Below are positions 10,936 to 19,890 of a stretch of DNA of 47,033 nt, one piece after another. The DNA lies in contig MU603992.1 of assembly GCA_025201845.1 (NCBI GenBank), positions 50,969 to 98,001 of the forward strand. The letters are read 5' to 3'. The position numbers were made by a program, and so were the translations under genes. Origin of the DNA: Martensiomyces pterosporus (lineage: Eukaryota > Kickxellomycota > Kickxellomycetes > Kickxellales > Kickxellaceae). The notes under the pieces are model-generated. The model was given only the letters and a program-made list of their open reading frames with translations, did not search any database and was not told the origin of the DNA. Numbering within the stretch: position 1 is the first letter of the stretch; each line of letters starts with the position of its first letter.

Positions 10936-11551
10936 GGCCATGCGTCAGACTGTGCGGACTGCAAGGCGGATTGCCAAATGCCTACATCCATCGTGGCATT
11001 TAAGGAGCTACAGCGCCTTTATTGTGAGTGAGTGAGTGTAATACGTCATTCTATTAATCGCGCCTATCTGCTCCTCTCAGTGGTGCATTGCGAGATTAGC
11101 AGAATGCAGCGCCCTTGAGATAAAGGAGCGAGCAAGGAAGAAGCCTGTTGGAGGAATCAAGTGTCTAGCGAGAGTTTCAGGTTTTCTTTGTAACGACATC
11201 GTCACAGCTGTATAAATAGTAGCGGCAGTAGTACCAAGCAATGTGTAAGCGTGCAAAAAAGCCAGATGCGTGCTGTCTGAAGCAGCGGTTGCTAGTCTGC
11301 TTGGCTGTAGTACCCGCATGGACAGCGGTGTGCTCCGCTTCAGGTGCAGCGATGAAGCGGCGGTGTGCACATGAGCCCAGGATATCGCCATGCTACAACT
11401 TTTGCACAGCACACATGCACAATTCCTGGTGCAAAAAGGAGCTATTAAAGAATCACGGCTAGTTCGCTGCGACAGGGGTAGGCTGTATTGAGCGAGGGTA
11501 GTAGCTAGAGATGTGCATAAAGGAGCGAAAGAGATACAGGTGTAGAAAGTA
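10936..11551. other. Intergenic between convergent genes (receptor and aldolase-family)
   Basis: It contains a short GTGA tetranucleotide run at about 11022-11037 and both 3' UTRs. A 73-codon frame at 11241-11462 has no protein-like features. No gene is seen. Confidence 0.55.
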
Positions 11552-12433
11552 TTAAAGGACAAGCTTGCCGTCCTCCTCGTCGACGTCGAGGATGTCGGGC
11601 TGCTCCTTGACAATCATCTCGTAGTACGGCTGGAAGTTGAACCACCCCGACAGCGGGTTGCCCACAGTGAGGTACGAGTCGGCAGCCACCTCGTCAGAGA
11701 TGAGCAGCGGAGTTCCAGCAGCCTCGGCAAGAAGCTGTGCGTGGCAAGACTTGTCCAAGGCAATGAACCAGAAGGCTGCCTCGTCGACAGTGCTTCCCAC
11801 GGTGAGCAGGCCGTGGTTCTGCAGGATGAGGGCCTTCTTTGTGCCCAGAACCTCTGCCATGCGCTCGCCCTCGACCTCGTCGACAACAACGCCGTTGAAC
11901 CCTGGGAACACGGCGTGGTCATTGTAGAACATGCACGAGTCCTGGGTGATGGGAAGCAAGGGCTTGCCCAGCGACGAGAACGCCTTTCCGTAAATCGAGT
12001 GGCTATGGCAAGCAGCGACAGCGTCTGAGCGGGCAGCATGGATCTTTGAGTGGATGACAAAGGCGGCGGCGTTCACAGGGCGCCTTCCGTAGACCACAGT
12101 GCCTTCGTGGTTGACCAGAATGAGGTCCTTGATGGTCAAGCAGCCAAAGTTTCTGCCGAACGGGTTGACCCAGAACAGCTCCGTGTGCTCGGGGTCGCGG
12201 CACGTCAGGTGCCCGGCAACGCCCTCGTCCAGCCCGAGCTTGGAGAAGATGCGGAAGGCGGCAACAAGTCTTTGCTTGCGGTGCCTGCGTTCGTCCTCAA
12301 AGCTGTCAAAGGTCGGCGGCTTGGGCATGGTGAAGAGGATCTTCCCGGGCTCGCTCTCGTCCCTGGCCAGAGTGATTTTCTCGCCCTCAGCCGGCTCGCG
12401 GTGGAAGATGATCTTTTCGTTCTCAGTGGCCAT
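11552..12433 (-). CDS. Class II aldolase/adducin N-terminal domain protein
   Basis: The protein has 293 residues in one exon. The domain spans about 50-265. Fungal-type landmarks are GVAGHLTCRDP (71-81), FWVNPFG (87-93), HSHSIYG (143-149, giving the metal-binding His-x-His), ITQDSCMFYNDHAVFPG (162-178) and QNHGLL (205-210, giving the third metal His). Class II aldolases use a divalent metal to cleave or form C-C bonds of sugar phosphates, but members of this fungal subgroup have no settled substrate, so I do not name a reaction. The metal site looks intact, which argues for an enzyme rather than a structural adducin. The start codon has A at -3 and G at +4. A hexamer repeat occupies the leader. 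Confidence 0.92.
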   Translation of the reverse strand: MATENEKIIFHREPAEGEKITLARDESEPGKILFTMPKPPTFDSFEDERRHRKQRLVAAFRIFSKLGLDEGVAGHLTCRDPEHTELFWVNPFGRNFGCLTIKDLILVNHEGTVVYGRRPVNAAAFVIHSKIHAARSDAVAACHSHSIYGKAFSSLGKPLLPITQDSCMFYNDHAVFPGFNGVVVDEVEGERMAEVLGTKKALILQNHGLLTVGSTVDEAAFWFIALDKSCHAQLLAEAAGTPLLISDEVAADSYLTVGNPLSGWFNFQPYYEMIVKEQPDILDVDEEDGKLVL

Positions 12434-13069
12434 GGTGTATACGAATGAAGTGCCAATATGTATCAGAAGCAGAAGCAGAAGCAGAAGCAGAGGCAGAGGC
12501 AGAGGCAGAGGCAGGATAAAAACGTTGAGAGTAGAAGAGAGATGAGTTGCAAGACAGGCCAGCCAAGTACGCCACTGGGCATTTAAATGCGCAGGCCAAA
12601 ATAACAGAGTCCCTTGGCGAGTCCCACGGGTCGTTCGAATGCTCCTAGCGGGGCTGACGGAGCGAGTCTTTGAAAGGAGTGGCCACCTGCCAAAGCCGGA
12701 GCAGCGTCACATCTGTCTGCCTGCATGTACCAACAGGAGGGGTGATCTCTATGGCGGATCAGCCATCAGCTGCCCTTGGCGGCCTGCGTTTCTATTCGAG
12801 CAGCAGCTGCGGGCTACACGGGGAAAGCTCCGTCTGGCCGCCAGCAGCAGGCGCCACCAGCCCAGCTGTGGTGATGGGGTTGCACCGACTTCTTGAACAC
12901 TTGCACGTTGTGCTATTGCTTCCCAGCAGATGCAGTGTGGCTGTAGCTGCGGCGGTGGTTGTGGTTGCGTGTTTATTAATAGTGGGGTGTGAAATGAAGA
13001 GGAAATACTACAGCACGGGAAGATGTTGTGATAGAGGGTTGTTACAATTAAGCGACACGAAAGGCCGGC
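12434..13069. other. Intergenic between aldolase-family gene and eIF1
   Basis: It holds the hexamer-repeat leader of the aldolase-family gene, a palindromic ATTTAAAT near 12580 that could act as its TATA element, and the eIF1 3' UTR with a minus-strand AATAAA at 12972-12977. No gene is seen. Confidence 0.55.
12465..12516. repeat. Imperfect hexamer microsatellite (CAGAAG then CAGAGG units)
   Basis: About 52 bp of hexamer units: roughly four of one type, then four of a one-base variant. It lies 32-83 bp before the aldolase-family start codon, so it probably sits in the 5' UTR as a pyrimidine-rich CTTCTG/CCTCTG tract on the sense strand. Confidence 0.85.
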
Positions 13070-13657
13070 CTAGAAGCCGTGAACCTTGACCTTGTCCTTG
13101 GTGGCGATCTTCTCGTTGATGAGGAAATCGCGCAGAACCACGCGCTGGTCGCCCTGGAGCTGGATGACCTCGCCCAGGTCCTCGTCCTCAACAATGGTGC
13201 CGTTGCACGCAAACTCCTTCTTGAAGAACTTGAGCATCTTCTTCAGGTCAAGCTCCTCAGGGAGTCCCTGGAGCGTGGTCAGCGTCTTGCGTCCATTGCG
13301 CTGCTGGATGCGGATGTCTAGATTAACAGGCAAAGGCAGCAAATGTGTGTGCTGATTAGAAGCAATCGAACTGCAAAGCATTGAAACAGCACATCTCGCA
13401 GCGGCAAGCGCGAGGGAATCAGTGTAACTATGACTATAAAGCACTAACAGAGCTGGAACGCCATCCAAAACGGATGGCGCACAAAGCCCAGCTATAGCTT
13501 GCTTGGGTAAAATTTCTTATCATCATTTCCAATCCAAAATTGCCATGTCTGCAAGACTGCATGCGAAGCGACACTTACGGAGATAGTTGTCGACCTTCTT
13601 GTCATCCTCGCCAGTGTCGGCAAACGGGTCGTAGGCTTGGAGGTTCTGGAGAGACAT
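13070..13657 (-). CDS. SUI1: Translation initiation factor eIF1 (SUI1)
   Basis: Exon 1 is 13579-13657 and exon 2 is 13070-13317, giving 108 residues, the same length as yeast Sui1. eIF1 binds the 40S P-site region and enforces AUG selection. The N-terminus (MSLQNLQAYDPFAD) and the core (HIRIQQRNGRKTLTT, KKEFACNGTI, GEVIQLQGDQR, C-terminal VKVHGF) match the family throughout. The splice junction falls inside a His codon (C|AC), restoring the conserved YLHIRIQQR; without splicing, the frame loses the core. The start codon has T at -3 and T at +4, a weak context, in line with the known autoregulation of eIF1. The frame is open further upstream but has no family sequence there. AATAAA lies 93 bp past the stop. 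Confidence 0.97.
13318..13578 (-). other. Intron of the eIF1 gene
   Basis: On the minus strand the donor is GTAAGT and the acceptor is CTAG, 261 nt, in phase 1. Splicing restores the family-conserved LHIRIQQR junction, which makes both sites secure. Confidence 0.95.
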
Positions 13658-15749
13658 GCAAAAACAAGCAGCGCCTTCTGCGGTTACGTGGTGTGTTAAA
13701 TAAAAAACGCAAATTGCGGGAAGATTAGTACCTAGAAGAGAGGAAGGAGAGCCTGCGCGTCTGCTTTGCAGTGTATTTAAGCGCACAAGCCTGCTGCCGC
13801 TGCTTGGCGCTTTTGCGCGCATTAGGGAAAAAGTTTTCTGCGGCTTCGTTCCCCACGCTTCCTTTGTGTTCTCCCGGGCCCTTTCATTCGCTGCAGCATC
13901 GGTCGCGTGCACAAGGCCCATACTCGCCGCCCGCAGACATTTGGCTGCCGATACACTCAAGTACCCGGCGCGTGCTGCAGCCAGAGGTTGAAACCCCAGA
14001 TCCTACCGAGTTTTATACTCGTACATGATGATACGGAGAGTAGTTCAGAACGGCGTGGCCGCTTGGGGGCTTCTCCCCAGGCTGGCCAGCCATTGATCCA
14101 CTTTTACGAAGGGGCGCAGCTCACAAACTTGTTACGTTTATGCGTCCTGTAAATTCCGATCTGACCCCCCCACCACACAAACTCAAGCTCAGATTCAGAC
14201 ACATGGCAGCCGTAGCTGCATTTCCAGCACGCATTTCAGCGATGATTAATGTGCTGACACGTCCGCATCGTCGCCCACTCTGTCTGCAGTGCCAGCAGCC
14301 GCAATGACGGCTGGGTGCTGGCCACGTTGGTTCTAGAAGCTCACGTGCAAGCGCGTTTGCGTGCTCTAGAACATAGCAGGCTCGTGTTTGGCTCGTCGGT
14401 GTTCGCTCGGCGCTTCGCCCACCCACTCTTTCGCCCAATGTCAAGAGGCCTGCTCGTGCTTTCGGGTGCTCAGCAGCAGCAGTGGTGGATGGGATGCTAG
14501 GCGTCTTGCTTCTACAGAGCATATGTGCTACTACCATTGCAGCTGGCCATTCGCCAGACAGCACCAGTGGCTCTTCATTTGCAGCTAAAAATGGCGAGGC
14601 AGCTGGGCCCGGCGATCAGCGCAGTGCCAAGGCCTGTAAAGCAAAAGGACAATGACAAACAGCAATGCCCCATTTTTTTTAGCGGCATAGCGGTGAACAC
14701 AGCCGGCGTCCTGTTTCCTTTTAGTGGCGGCTCACATGTCTCTCCTTGCAATGGCGCAGGATCTGCTGCACTCACAGCCTTTTGTCTCGCTGGCGCAAAG
14801 ACAGATTGTGCCGCGGCAGTGCCTAGGGTGCATCGGGTGCTGTGGGTTGACACTGTGAAGCACCCGCTGTTGCACAGCGCTTTCCCGCCCAGATCGCACA
14901 CCGCCGCTGCCCCACACTGCACTTCCCGCTCCCATCAAATTTGCCAGTCATAAGCAGCCTGTGCCAGACGGACTGAGAAAAAAAAAACTGCGCCCTGCTG
15001 AAACAGGCTGGATGCTTGACTGAAGGCAGCATCCCCTTTCCAATCGATGGAACAACAGCGGCGAACCTCGTTATCAGCATGTAGCCCGAACCCAAAACGC
15101 CGGAGCGACGCTTTGCTGAGCAGGCAGGCGGGCAGTGTGCCAAGTCCGAAATGCATATATGGCGGCGCCAAGAGATTCTAGCAGGCCGATCAGCGCGGTG
15201 TTTGTGCATATTTATGCGGGCTGATTTGCTATTTGTTGGCCTGTCTGCTTGCACAATGCATGCACACACACAGCCCCGCCCTTCTCTCACAGCCCCACTG
15301 GCATGACAACCAAAATACAATGAGGCAGCATGCTGGGTGGCCTCTTGTAGAAAGGCTACGGGGCCAGAAATAGCAGCGGAAAGCAGCAATGGAATAGAAT
15401 AGAGCCTGCGCGCGGCGGCGAGGGGACCCGCGCTCGTTTGTTTGTTCAAATCTAGAACGGAAACGGCAGAGCCCTGCTCTCTACACGAGTGGATAGAGCC
15501 ATATGGTAAATGGGCTCGTTGTTTGCAAATGGCGACGTTCGCAGCAGCTATATAAGAGGCAAGTGTGTTTCAGGCAGGAGTGCTTTTGCATGTTGCCTAC
15601 ACAATCGCCATACGCTTCTTCCCTACACTCCCCTCCCTTCAATTAATAGCAATCGCCCTGTATAAGCAAGTGCTTGCTCAACACGCTCCCAAGTCTCTGC
15701 TCCATTGCTTATCATCTTTCTTTGGGCCCAAATAATCCGTACACTCAAA
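13658..15749. other. Long divergent intergenic region (2.1 kb)
   Basis: It carries a TATA-like TATTTAAG/CTTAAATA at 13774-13781 about 117 bp from the eIF1 start, and a TATA box for the gene at 15750. The open frames in between (for example near 14121-14564 and 14823-15449) are Cys/His/Arg-rich with no family resemblance. I found no tRNA A/B box pair. The rest is unexplained. Confidence 0.5.
15549..15556 (+). promoter_or_regulatory. TATA box of the gene at 15750
   Basis: TATATAAG lies 194 bp before the start codon and is followed by a CT-rich stretch, the common promoter layout in this window. Confidence 0.5.
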
Positions 15750-16430
15750 ATGTTCACCACAAAGTCTGCCATTGCTCCCCTCGCCCTCCTGGCCATCGCT
15801 GCCACCACCAGCGTTCTCGCCCAGGTGACGGTGACTGTTACCTCCACCCCTGGCGGTGCCGTTGACACGGCTGCCACTGGCATTGACACCGCCATTATCA
15901 TCACCGCCACTGGCACAGACACAGGCACTGGCGCTGTCCCCACCACCGCTGCCACTGGCACCGACACTGCTGCTGCGACAACTAGCGCCTCTGGCACTGA
16001 CTCTGGAGCCGCAAACACCACCACGGCTGCTGGATCTGCCTCGGACACTGGTGTTGTTGCCATTTCGACCTCCAGCAACACTGGTGCTGACACTGGTGCT
16101 GATACTGGTGCTGACACTGGTGCTGACACTGGTGCTGACACTGACACTGGTGCTGACACTGGTGCTGACACTGGTGCTGACACTGGTGCCGATACGGGTG
16201 CCGATACGGGTGCCGATACGGGTGCCGATACTGAAACCGATACAGGCGCTGGAGCGGACACCAATACCGCCGCAAACACCGACACTGGCGCGGACAGTGG
16301 ATCCAACACGGCTGGCTCGACATCTTCCGTCGCCCCCACAAGCACCATGTCCAATAACGGAATCCGCACTGCCGCCGTCTACCCCGCTCTTGCGGCTGTC
16401 GCTGTCCTCGCCAACATTGCGCTCTTCTAA
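15750..16430 (+). CDS. Secreted Thr/Ala/Asp-rich GPI-type protein with GADT repeats
   Basis: The protein has 226 residues in one exon. A signal peptide covers about 1-25 (ending VLAQ). After a short VTVTVTSTPGG strand-like segment, nearly the whole mature chain is low complexity: Thr/Ala/Gly with regular Asp, then at about 110-160 an almost perfect tetrapeptide array of Gly-Ala-Asp-Thr, and a hydrophobic tail ending ANIALF. That tail suggests a GPI anchor and the Thr content suggests dense O-mannosylation; both are inferred. It lacks the family helical domain. The ATG at 15750 (A at -3) is preferred to an upstream in-frame ATG at 15705, which would put a second hydrophobic segment ahead of the signal peptide. 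It converges on the gene at 17358 (193 bp between stops). Confidence 0.8.
   Translation: MFTTKSAIAPLALLAIAATTSVLAQVTVTVTSTPGGAVDTAATGIDTAIIITATGTDTGTGAVPTTAATGTDTAAATTSASGTDSGAANTTTAAGSASDTGVVAISTSSNTGADTGADTGADTGADTGADTDTGADTGADTGADTGADTGADTGADTGADTETDTGAGADTNTAANTDTGADSGSNTAGSTSSVAPTSTMSNNGIRTAAVYPALAAVAVLANIALF
16079..16243 (+). repeat. 12-bp minisatellite encoding Gly-Ala-Asp-Thr
   Basis: About a dozen tandem copies of a 12-bp unit (ACTGGTGCTGAC and near variants). A shift to ACGGGTGCCGAT-type units in the last third preserves the amino acids, and there is one 6-bp irregularity (an extra Asp-Thr). Confidence 0.9.
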
Positions 16431-16623
16431 TAGGAACTAGGTCACTTGTATTTCCTTCTCTTAACCCTTTGCGACCACTAACCTTTTTCTCTTTCTCCCC
16501 TTCATCGTCTACATTCCTTTCTAATGACTACAGCCATCGCCTTAGTGTGCTCGCTGGGTGCAGCCATGCTGTAGGTATAGTGGTGAAATGGATTTGAAGA
16601 GAGACATACAAAGGAGATACACC

Positions 16624-17358
16624 CTACACTGAAAGCGCTAGCGCAATGAAAACGTAGACAATGAAAGACAAAGTAGCAGAAGTAAGCATCAGCTTGGACG
16701 AGGATGACGGCTTCGATGTGGTCGTCGAGCCAGCTGTCTTGCTAGCATTGCTGTCGCTCGCACTGTCGCTCGCACTGCCGCTCCCAGTCACTGTCTTGCC
16801 CGAATGCTTGCTGTCAGTTGCTGTCAGAGTGCTTCCATTGGTTGGGCTGTCAGTGCCACTGCCAGCTGACGTTGGGCGAGGAGTTGCCCCGGTTCTCGAC
16901 TTTGAGTCAGAACCAGTAGCAGTAGGGGTGGCAGCTTCAGATCCAGATCCAGAGGTGGCGCCAGTGCCAGGCTGAGCACCAGTTTGGGTTGGCACGCCAC
17001 TCAGCGAGAGGTCTCTGACAGAGAAGGTGTAGTCGCCATGGTCGCCGGCATTCTTGTCCCACACGGTAGTGTGCTGGACGCCAGCCAGCTTCGTTGCCGC
17101 ATGCTTGGCTAGGCTGACGTTGAGAATGCCAGGGAGCGAGTCTGCGCCGTAGATATCGGTGAGCTGGGCCCAGGCGTCGGGGTAGTCGGCCTTGGCGCTA
17201 TTCAGGGCGGCATTGCCAGCGCTTGCCCAGTCGTTCCACGCAGCCGCGATGTCGCTGTAAATTGCATCGGCGTTGGTGTCGTCCAGCGAAAAGGCAAACT
17301 GAGCCCTTGCGGTTGTGCCCAGAGCCAGCAGCAGGGATAGCAGTTGCTGTGCTTTCAT
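16624..17358 (-). CDS. Secreted GPI-type protein with a divergent NW-family domain (member B)
   Basis: The protein has 244 residues in one exon. A signal peptide covers 1-19 (ending ARA). Residues about 28-95 show the family pattern weakly: IAAAW at 37-41, a helix, then AWAQLTDIYGADSLP at 62-76, where the G-x-x-x-P spacing survives but the YD-x-x-W part is missing. A more ordered segment (96-118, DKNAGDHGDYTFSV) follows, then a long Ser/Thr/Gly stalk and a hydrophobic C-terminus (IVYVFIALALSV). Membership in the family is less sure than for the other five. The function is unknown. The start has G at -3, and a TATA element sits 100 bp upstream. Confidence 0.8.
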   Translation of the reverse strand: MKAQQLLSLLLALGTTARAQFAFSLDDTNADAIYSDIAAAWNDWASAGNAALNSAKADYPDAWAQLTDIYGADSLPGILNVSLAKHAATKLAGVQHTTVWDKNAGDHGDYTFSVRDLSLSGVPTQTGAQPGTGATSGSGSEAATPTATGSDSKSRTGATPRPTSAGSGTDSPTNGSTLTATDSKHSGKTVTGSGSASDSASDSNASKTAGSTTTSKPSSSSKLMLTSATLSFIVYVFIALALSV

Positions 17359-17901
17359 TGCTCCAAGTGGGTACTGCCAAAAGATGGAAGAAGTGTGGGA
17401 AGCAGGGAATAGAGTTGGGACAGAGCTGGCAATAGTAGGAAAACTGGTTTCAAAGACAATTTATACTGCCACAAGCGCTAGCAAGACTATTGAATGGCGG
17501 CTGTTGATGTTGCTAAAAGGGAAACAAACAAGCGTAATTATACGAGAGCCCTGCCGTGGAGGGCTGGTTCTCACGAATAGTGCGTCCAGGATTGGCCCAG
17601 TCACATGGCATCCCAGCAGCCTGCATTTTTCCCACCACTGTCGCGTATGCTGATGCCTGCATCGCATTCAAGCGCCCGCGCATTGCTCAAACAGACAGCC
17701 CCCGCCGCAATCAACAATCCGGCGCCCTCAAGCCGGAGGCCAATGCCAATATGCTCCCTAATCCGGAGGCATGAGGCAATGCGGCCCCTTGGGCGGAATG
17801 CGTCATAGCAAAACAGGTTGGTGTTCCTTGCCTTTGCGTCTCCTCCTGCCGCACCCCTGCTAGATTACGCCCCCTGCTTTATTTCACAAACACCACACAC
17901 G
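17359..17901. other. Divergent promoter region between member B and the D-amino-acid oxidase gene
   Basis: A minus-strand TATA element lies at 17458-17465. The oxidase side has no clear TATA box. No gene is seen. Confidence 0.55.
17458..17465 (-). promoter_or_regulatory. TATA box of the gene at 17358
   Basis: TATAAATT on the minus strand, 100 bp before the start codon. Confidence 0.5.
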
Positions 17902-19014
17902 ATGCCAGCCAAGCCAAAGACGCCGGTGGTTGTCATTGGCAGCGGCGTAATCGGACTTACGACTGCTCTGAGCCTGCAGAAAACCCGGCGGTACGCAGTG
18001 ACCGTGGTTGCCAGCGACATTGCCGACGACCTCGATGGCCCGCACGGCATATCTCAAGACTGGGCATCGCCGTTTGCTGGAGCCAACTGGCGCCCCTACT
18101 CGTCAAAGGACAATGCCCTGCTGCGGGCTGCCGAAGAGGAGGCGTATTTCAAGCTCCGCGACATTGCCAGGGAGAGCCCCGAGGCTGGCGTGAGGGTTGT
18201 GCCCATTATTGACTTTGGAAGCGGGCCCTCAGAGAGGGAGCTGTCGTTCCTCAACTACGCCAAGAACGTGCGTGAGCTAGACCCAAGGCTGTGGCCAAAG
18301 ACTGCATCTTTTGGATACACCTATGACTCGCTGATTGTCAATGTCCTGCAGTACCTGCCGTGGTTGACTGCGCAGTTCCGCAAGCTCGGCGGCAACGTCA
18401 AGAGGGCTCACTTGGACCACATACTGGATGCCCTGAAGCATGCAGATGGGCCGTGCGGCGTCATTGTCAACTGCACCGCGATGGGCAGTCTCAATCTGGG
18501 CGGCGTCAAGGACAGCACCGTCTATCCTATCCGCGGCCAAACCATCCTGGTGAGGGCACCACGCGTGAACTTTACAACAACCTTGCCAAGCAGCGAACCC
18601 GAGAAGGCCACGTATGTGATTCCTCGCGGCGACGAGACTGCTATTCTTGGCGGAGTGTTCCAAAGGCACAACTGGGACCGCAGCGAGGATAAGCAGACGA
18701 CCGAAGAGATTCTGAGAAACTGCCTGTCCCTGTGTCCGCAGCTGCTTGGACGCGACTATGGCCATCCCCAGCGGTTTGCCAACGAGGTGTCTAACGAGGA
18801 TGTTGAGGAGCTCAGGTCGAAGATCATCCGTGTCAATGTCGGGTTTAGGCCTTCGCGCCGTGACGGACCGCGGCTGGAGGTTGAGAAGCTACACGATGTT
18901 GTTGTCCTGCATAGCTATGGCCAGACCAGCTTTGGGTACCAGACCAGCTGGGGCTATGCTAGTGCCGCTGTGCGCATGCTGGATGTTGCGCTAATCAACA
19001 ACCCCAGGCTTTGA
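17902..19014 (+). CDS. FAD-dependent D-amino-acid oxidase family enzyme
   Basis: The protein has 370 residues in one exon. DAAO oxidatively deaminates D-amino acids to 2-oxo acids, ammonia and hydrogen peroxide, usually in peroxisomes. FAD-binding VVVIGSGVIGLTTAL (9-23) has the G-x-G-x-x-G core, and DWASPFAGANW (53-63) is the family's second signature. YPIRGQ, GFRPSRRDGPRLE (314-326, with the Arg that grips the substrate carboxylate) and HSYGQTSFGYQTSWG (337-351, the DAO signature) complete the set. The last three residues, PRL, fit a loose type-1 peroxisomal signal. D-aspartate oxidase belongs to the same family and cannot be excluded. The start at 17902 has A at -3; the frame is open to 17818, but the added residues precede the FAD fold and have no family match. 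AATAAA is at 19084-19089. Confidence 0.93.
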   Translation: MPAKPKTPVVVIGSGVIGLTTALSLQKTRRYAVTVVASDIADDLDGPHGISQDWASPFAGANWRPYSSKDNALLRAAEEEAYFKLRDIARESPEAGVRVVPIIDFGSGPSERELSFLNYAKNVRELDPRLWPKTASFGYTYDSLIVNVLQYLPWLTAQFRKLGGNVKRAHLDHILDALKHADGPCGVIVNCTAMGSLNLGGVKDSTVYPIRGQTILVRAPRVNFTTTLPSSEPEKATYVIPRGDETAILGGVFQRHNWDRSEDKQTTEEILRNCLSLCPQLLGRDYGHPQRFANEVSNEDVEELRSKIIRVNVGFRPSRRDGPRLEVEKLHDVVVLHSYGQTSFGYQTSWGYASAAVRMLDVALINNPRL

Positions 19015-19120
19015 GCATCGGCTCCAGTGTGTTTATTAAAGTACAGTATGCAAGAGCTGTGACAGCAAAGGTATTTCCGTGCAAATAAATCGATGGCAGA
19101 AATGCAGCATGTAGTGCAGG

Positions 19121-19890
19121 TTACTGAGCTAGCTTGGCTTTGCTCGGACGCTGAGGCAGTCCCAATAGGCCTCTTGTATCCGCGTTGCAAAGTGGGCATC
19201 TGCTCGATCGTCTGAGCAGCCATTTGTCGATGCAATCTGGGTGGAAGACATGGGAGCAGGCTAGCCTGCGGACCTGTGTTTCGGGCAGCAAAGCCTCAAA
19301 GCAGACAGCACAGCAAGGACCCTCCTCCTTCTCTGTGGTGCTCGGAGCCGTCGCTGCCTCTTCGTTGTCTATAGTACTGCGGCATAGGGGGCTCGATTCT
19401 TCGTACTTGGCAAATGCCATGACAGGCAGCAAACCCAGCTCGTCCTTGCTCAGAACATTTTGCTGTGGGATCCTTGTGCTTGGTCTGTACTCGACAACAA
19501 AGCGTGACCCTGCAAACGCGCTGTTTCTTCTTGGCTCTGGTGCTGTGGTGGGTTGGCGCTCAAGGTCCTCTGCATTGCGTGAGCTGCGAATCGACCGTAC
19601 TTGTCGCTGAATAGTGTATATTGCGACTATGAACACGAACATGATCCAGCCTAGCATCCCATTGGGAAAAGAATGCGAACACACACAATAATGCGTGGTC
19701 AGCTATCTGTCGGTGGGCATCGGCACAAAAATGAGAGATGCCGCAGCTGCATCGTGCACATCCTGCCCTTACCTACGAAAATGGCTGCTAGTACGGCGCT
19801 TTGAACCTTGTCGAATTTGTGTGGCTGGAGACCTGGAGTGGGAGTCGCTTCGTGAGTGGCACTGGTGCTGGGTGAAGATATAGAGCTCAT
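19121..19890 (-). CDS. Membrane-anchored RING-H2 protein, probable E3 ubiquitin ligase
   Basis: Exon 1 is 19773-19890 and exon 2 is 19121-19650, giving 215 residues. A single membrane segment at about 29-53 is followed by a basic cytosolic flank, a variable linker, a short KDELGLLPV motif (108-116) like the Gly-Leu element of ATL-type ligases, and a RING-H2 finger. The finger is C153-x2-C156-x14-C171-x-H173-x2-H176-x2-C179-x11-C191-x2-C194, with all eight zinc ligands present. Trp183 and Pro192 are in the usual E2-contact positions. E3 activity and the membrane compartment are inferred from the family. The splice restores GWIMFVF in the membrane helix through a split Gly codon (G|GC). The start has A at -3. 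Confidence 0.87.
19651..19772 (-). other. Intron of the RING-H2 gene
   Basis: The donor is GTAAGG and the acceptor is CTAG, 122 nt, in phase 1, with a GCTGAC branch site about 50 nt before the acceptor. It interrupts the middle of the membrane helix. Confidence 0.85.

Noticed and set aside
13970..14030. Possible tRNA (GGTTGAAACCCC-like B box)
   Set aside because: No matching A box, acceptor stem or anticodon arm could be folded at the right spacing.
16079..16243. CRISPR-like regular repeat
   Set aside because: The repeats are continuous 12-bp coding units with no spacers, in a eukaryotic gene.
15623..16369. Minus-strand frame rich in Val/Ser/Ala/Pro repeats opposite the GADT gene
   Set aside because: It only mirrors the 12-bp repeat. 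The plus-strand frame has the signal peptide, TATA box and GPI-type tail.
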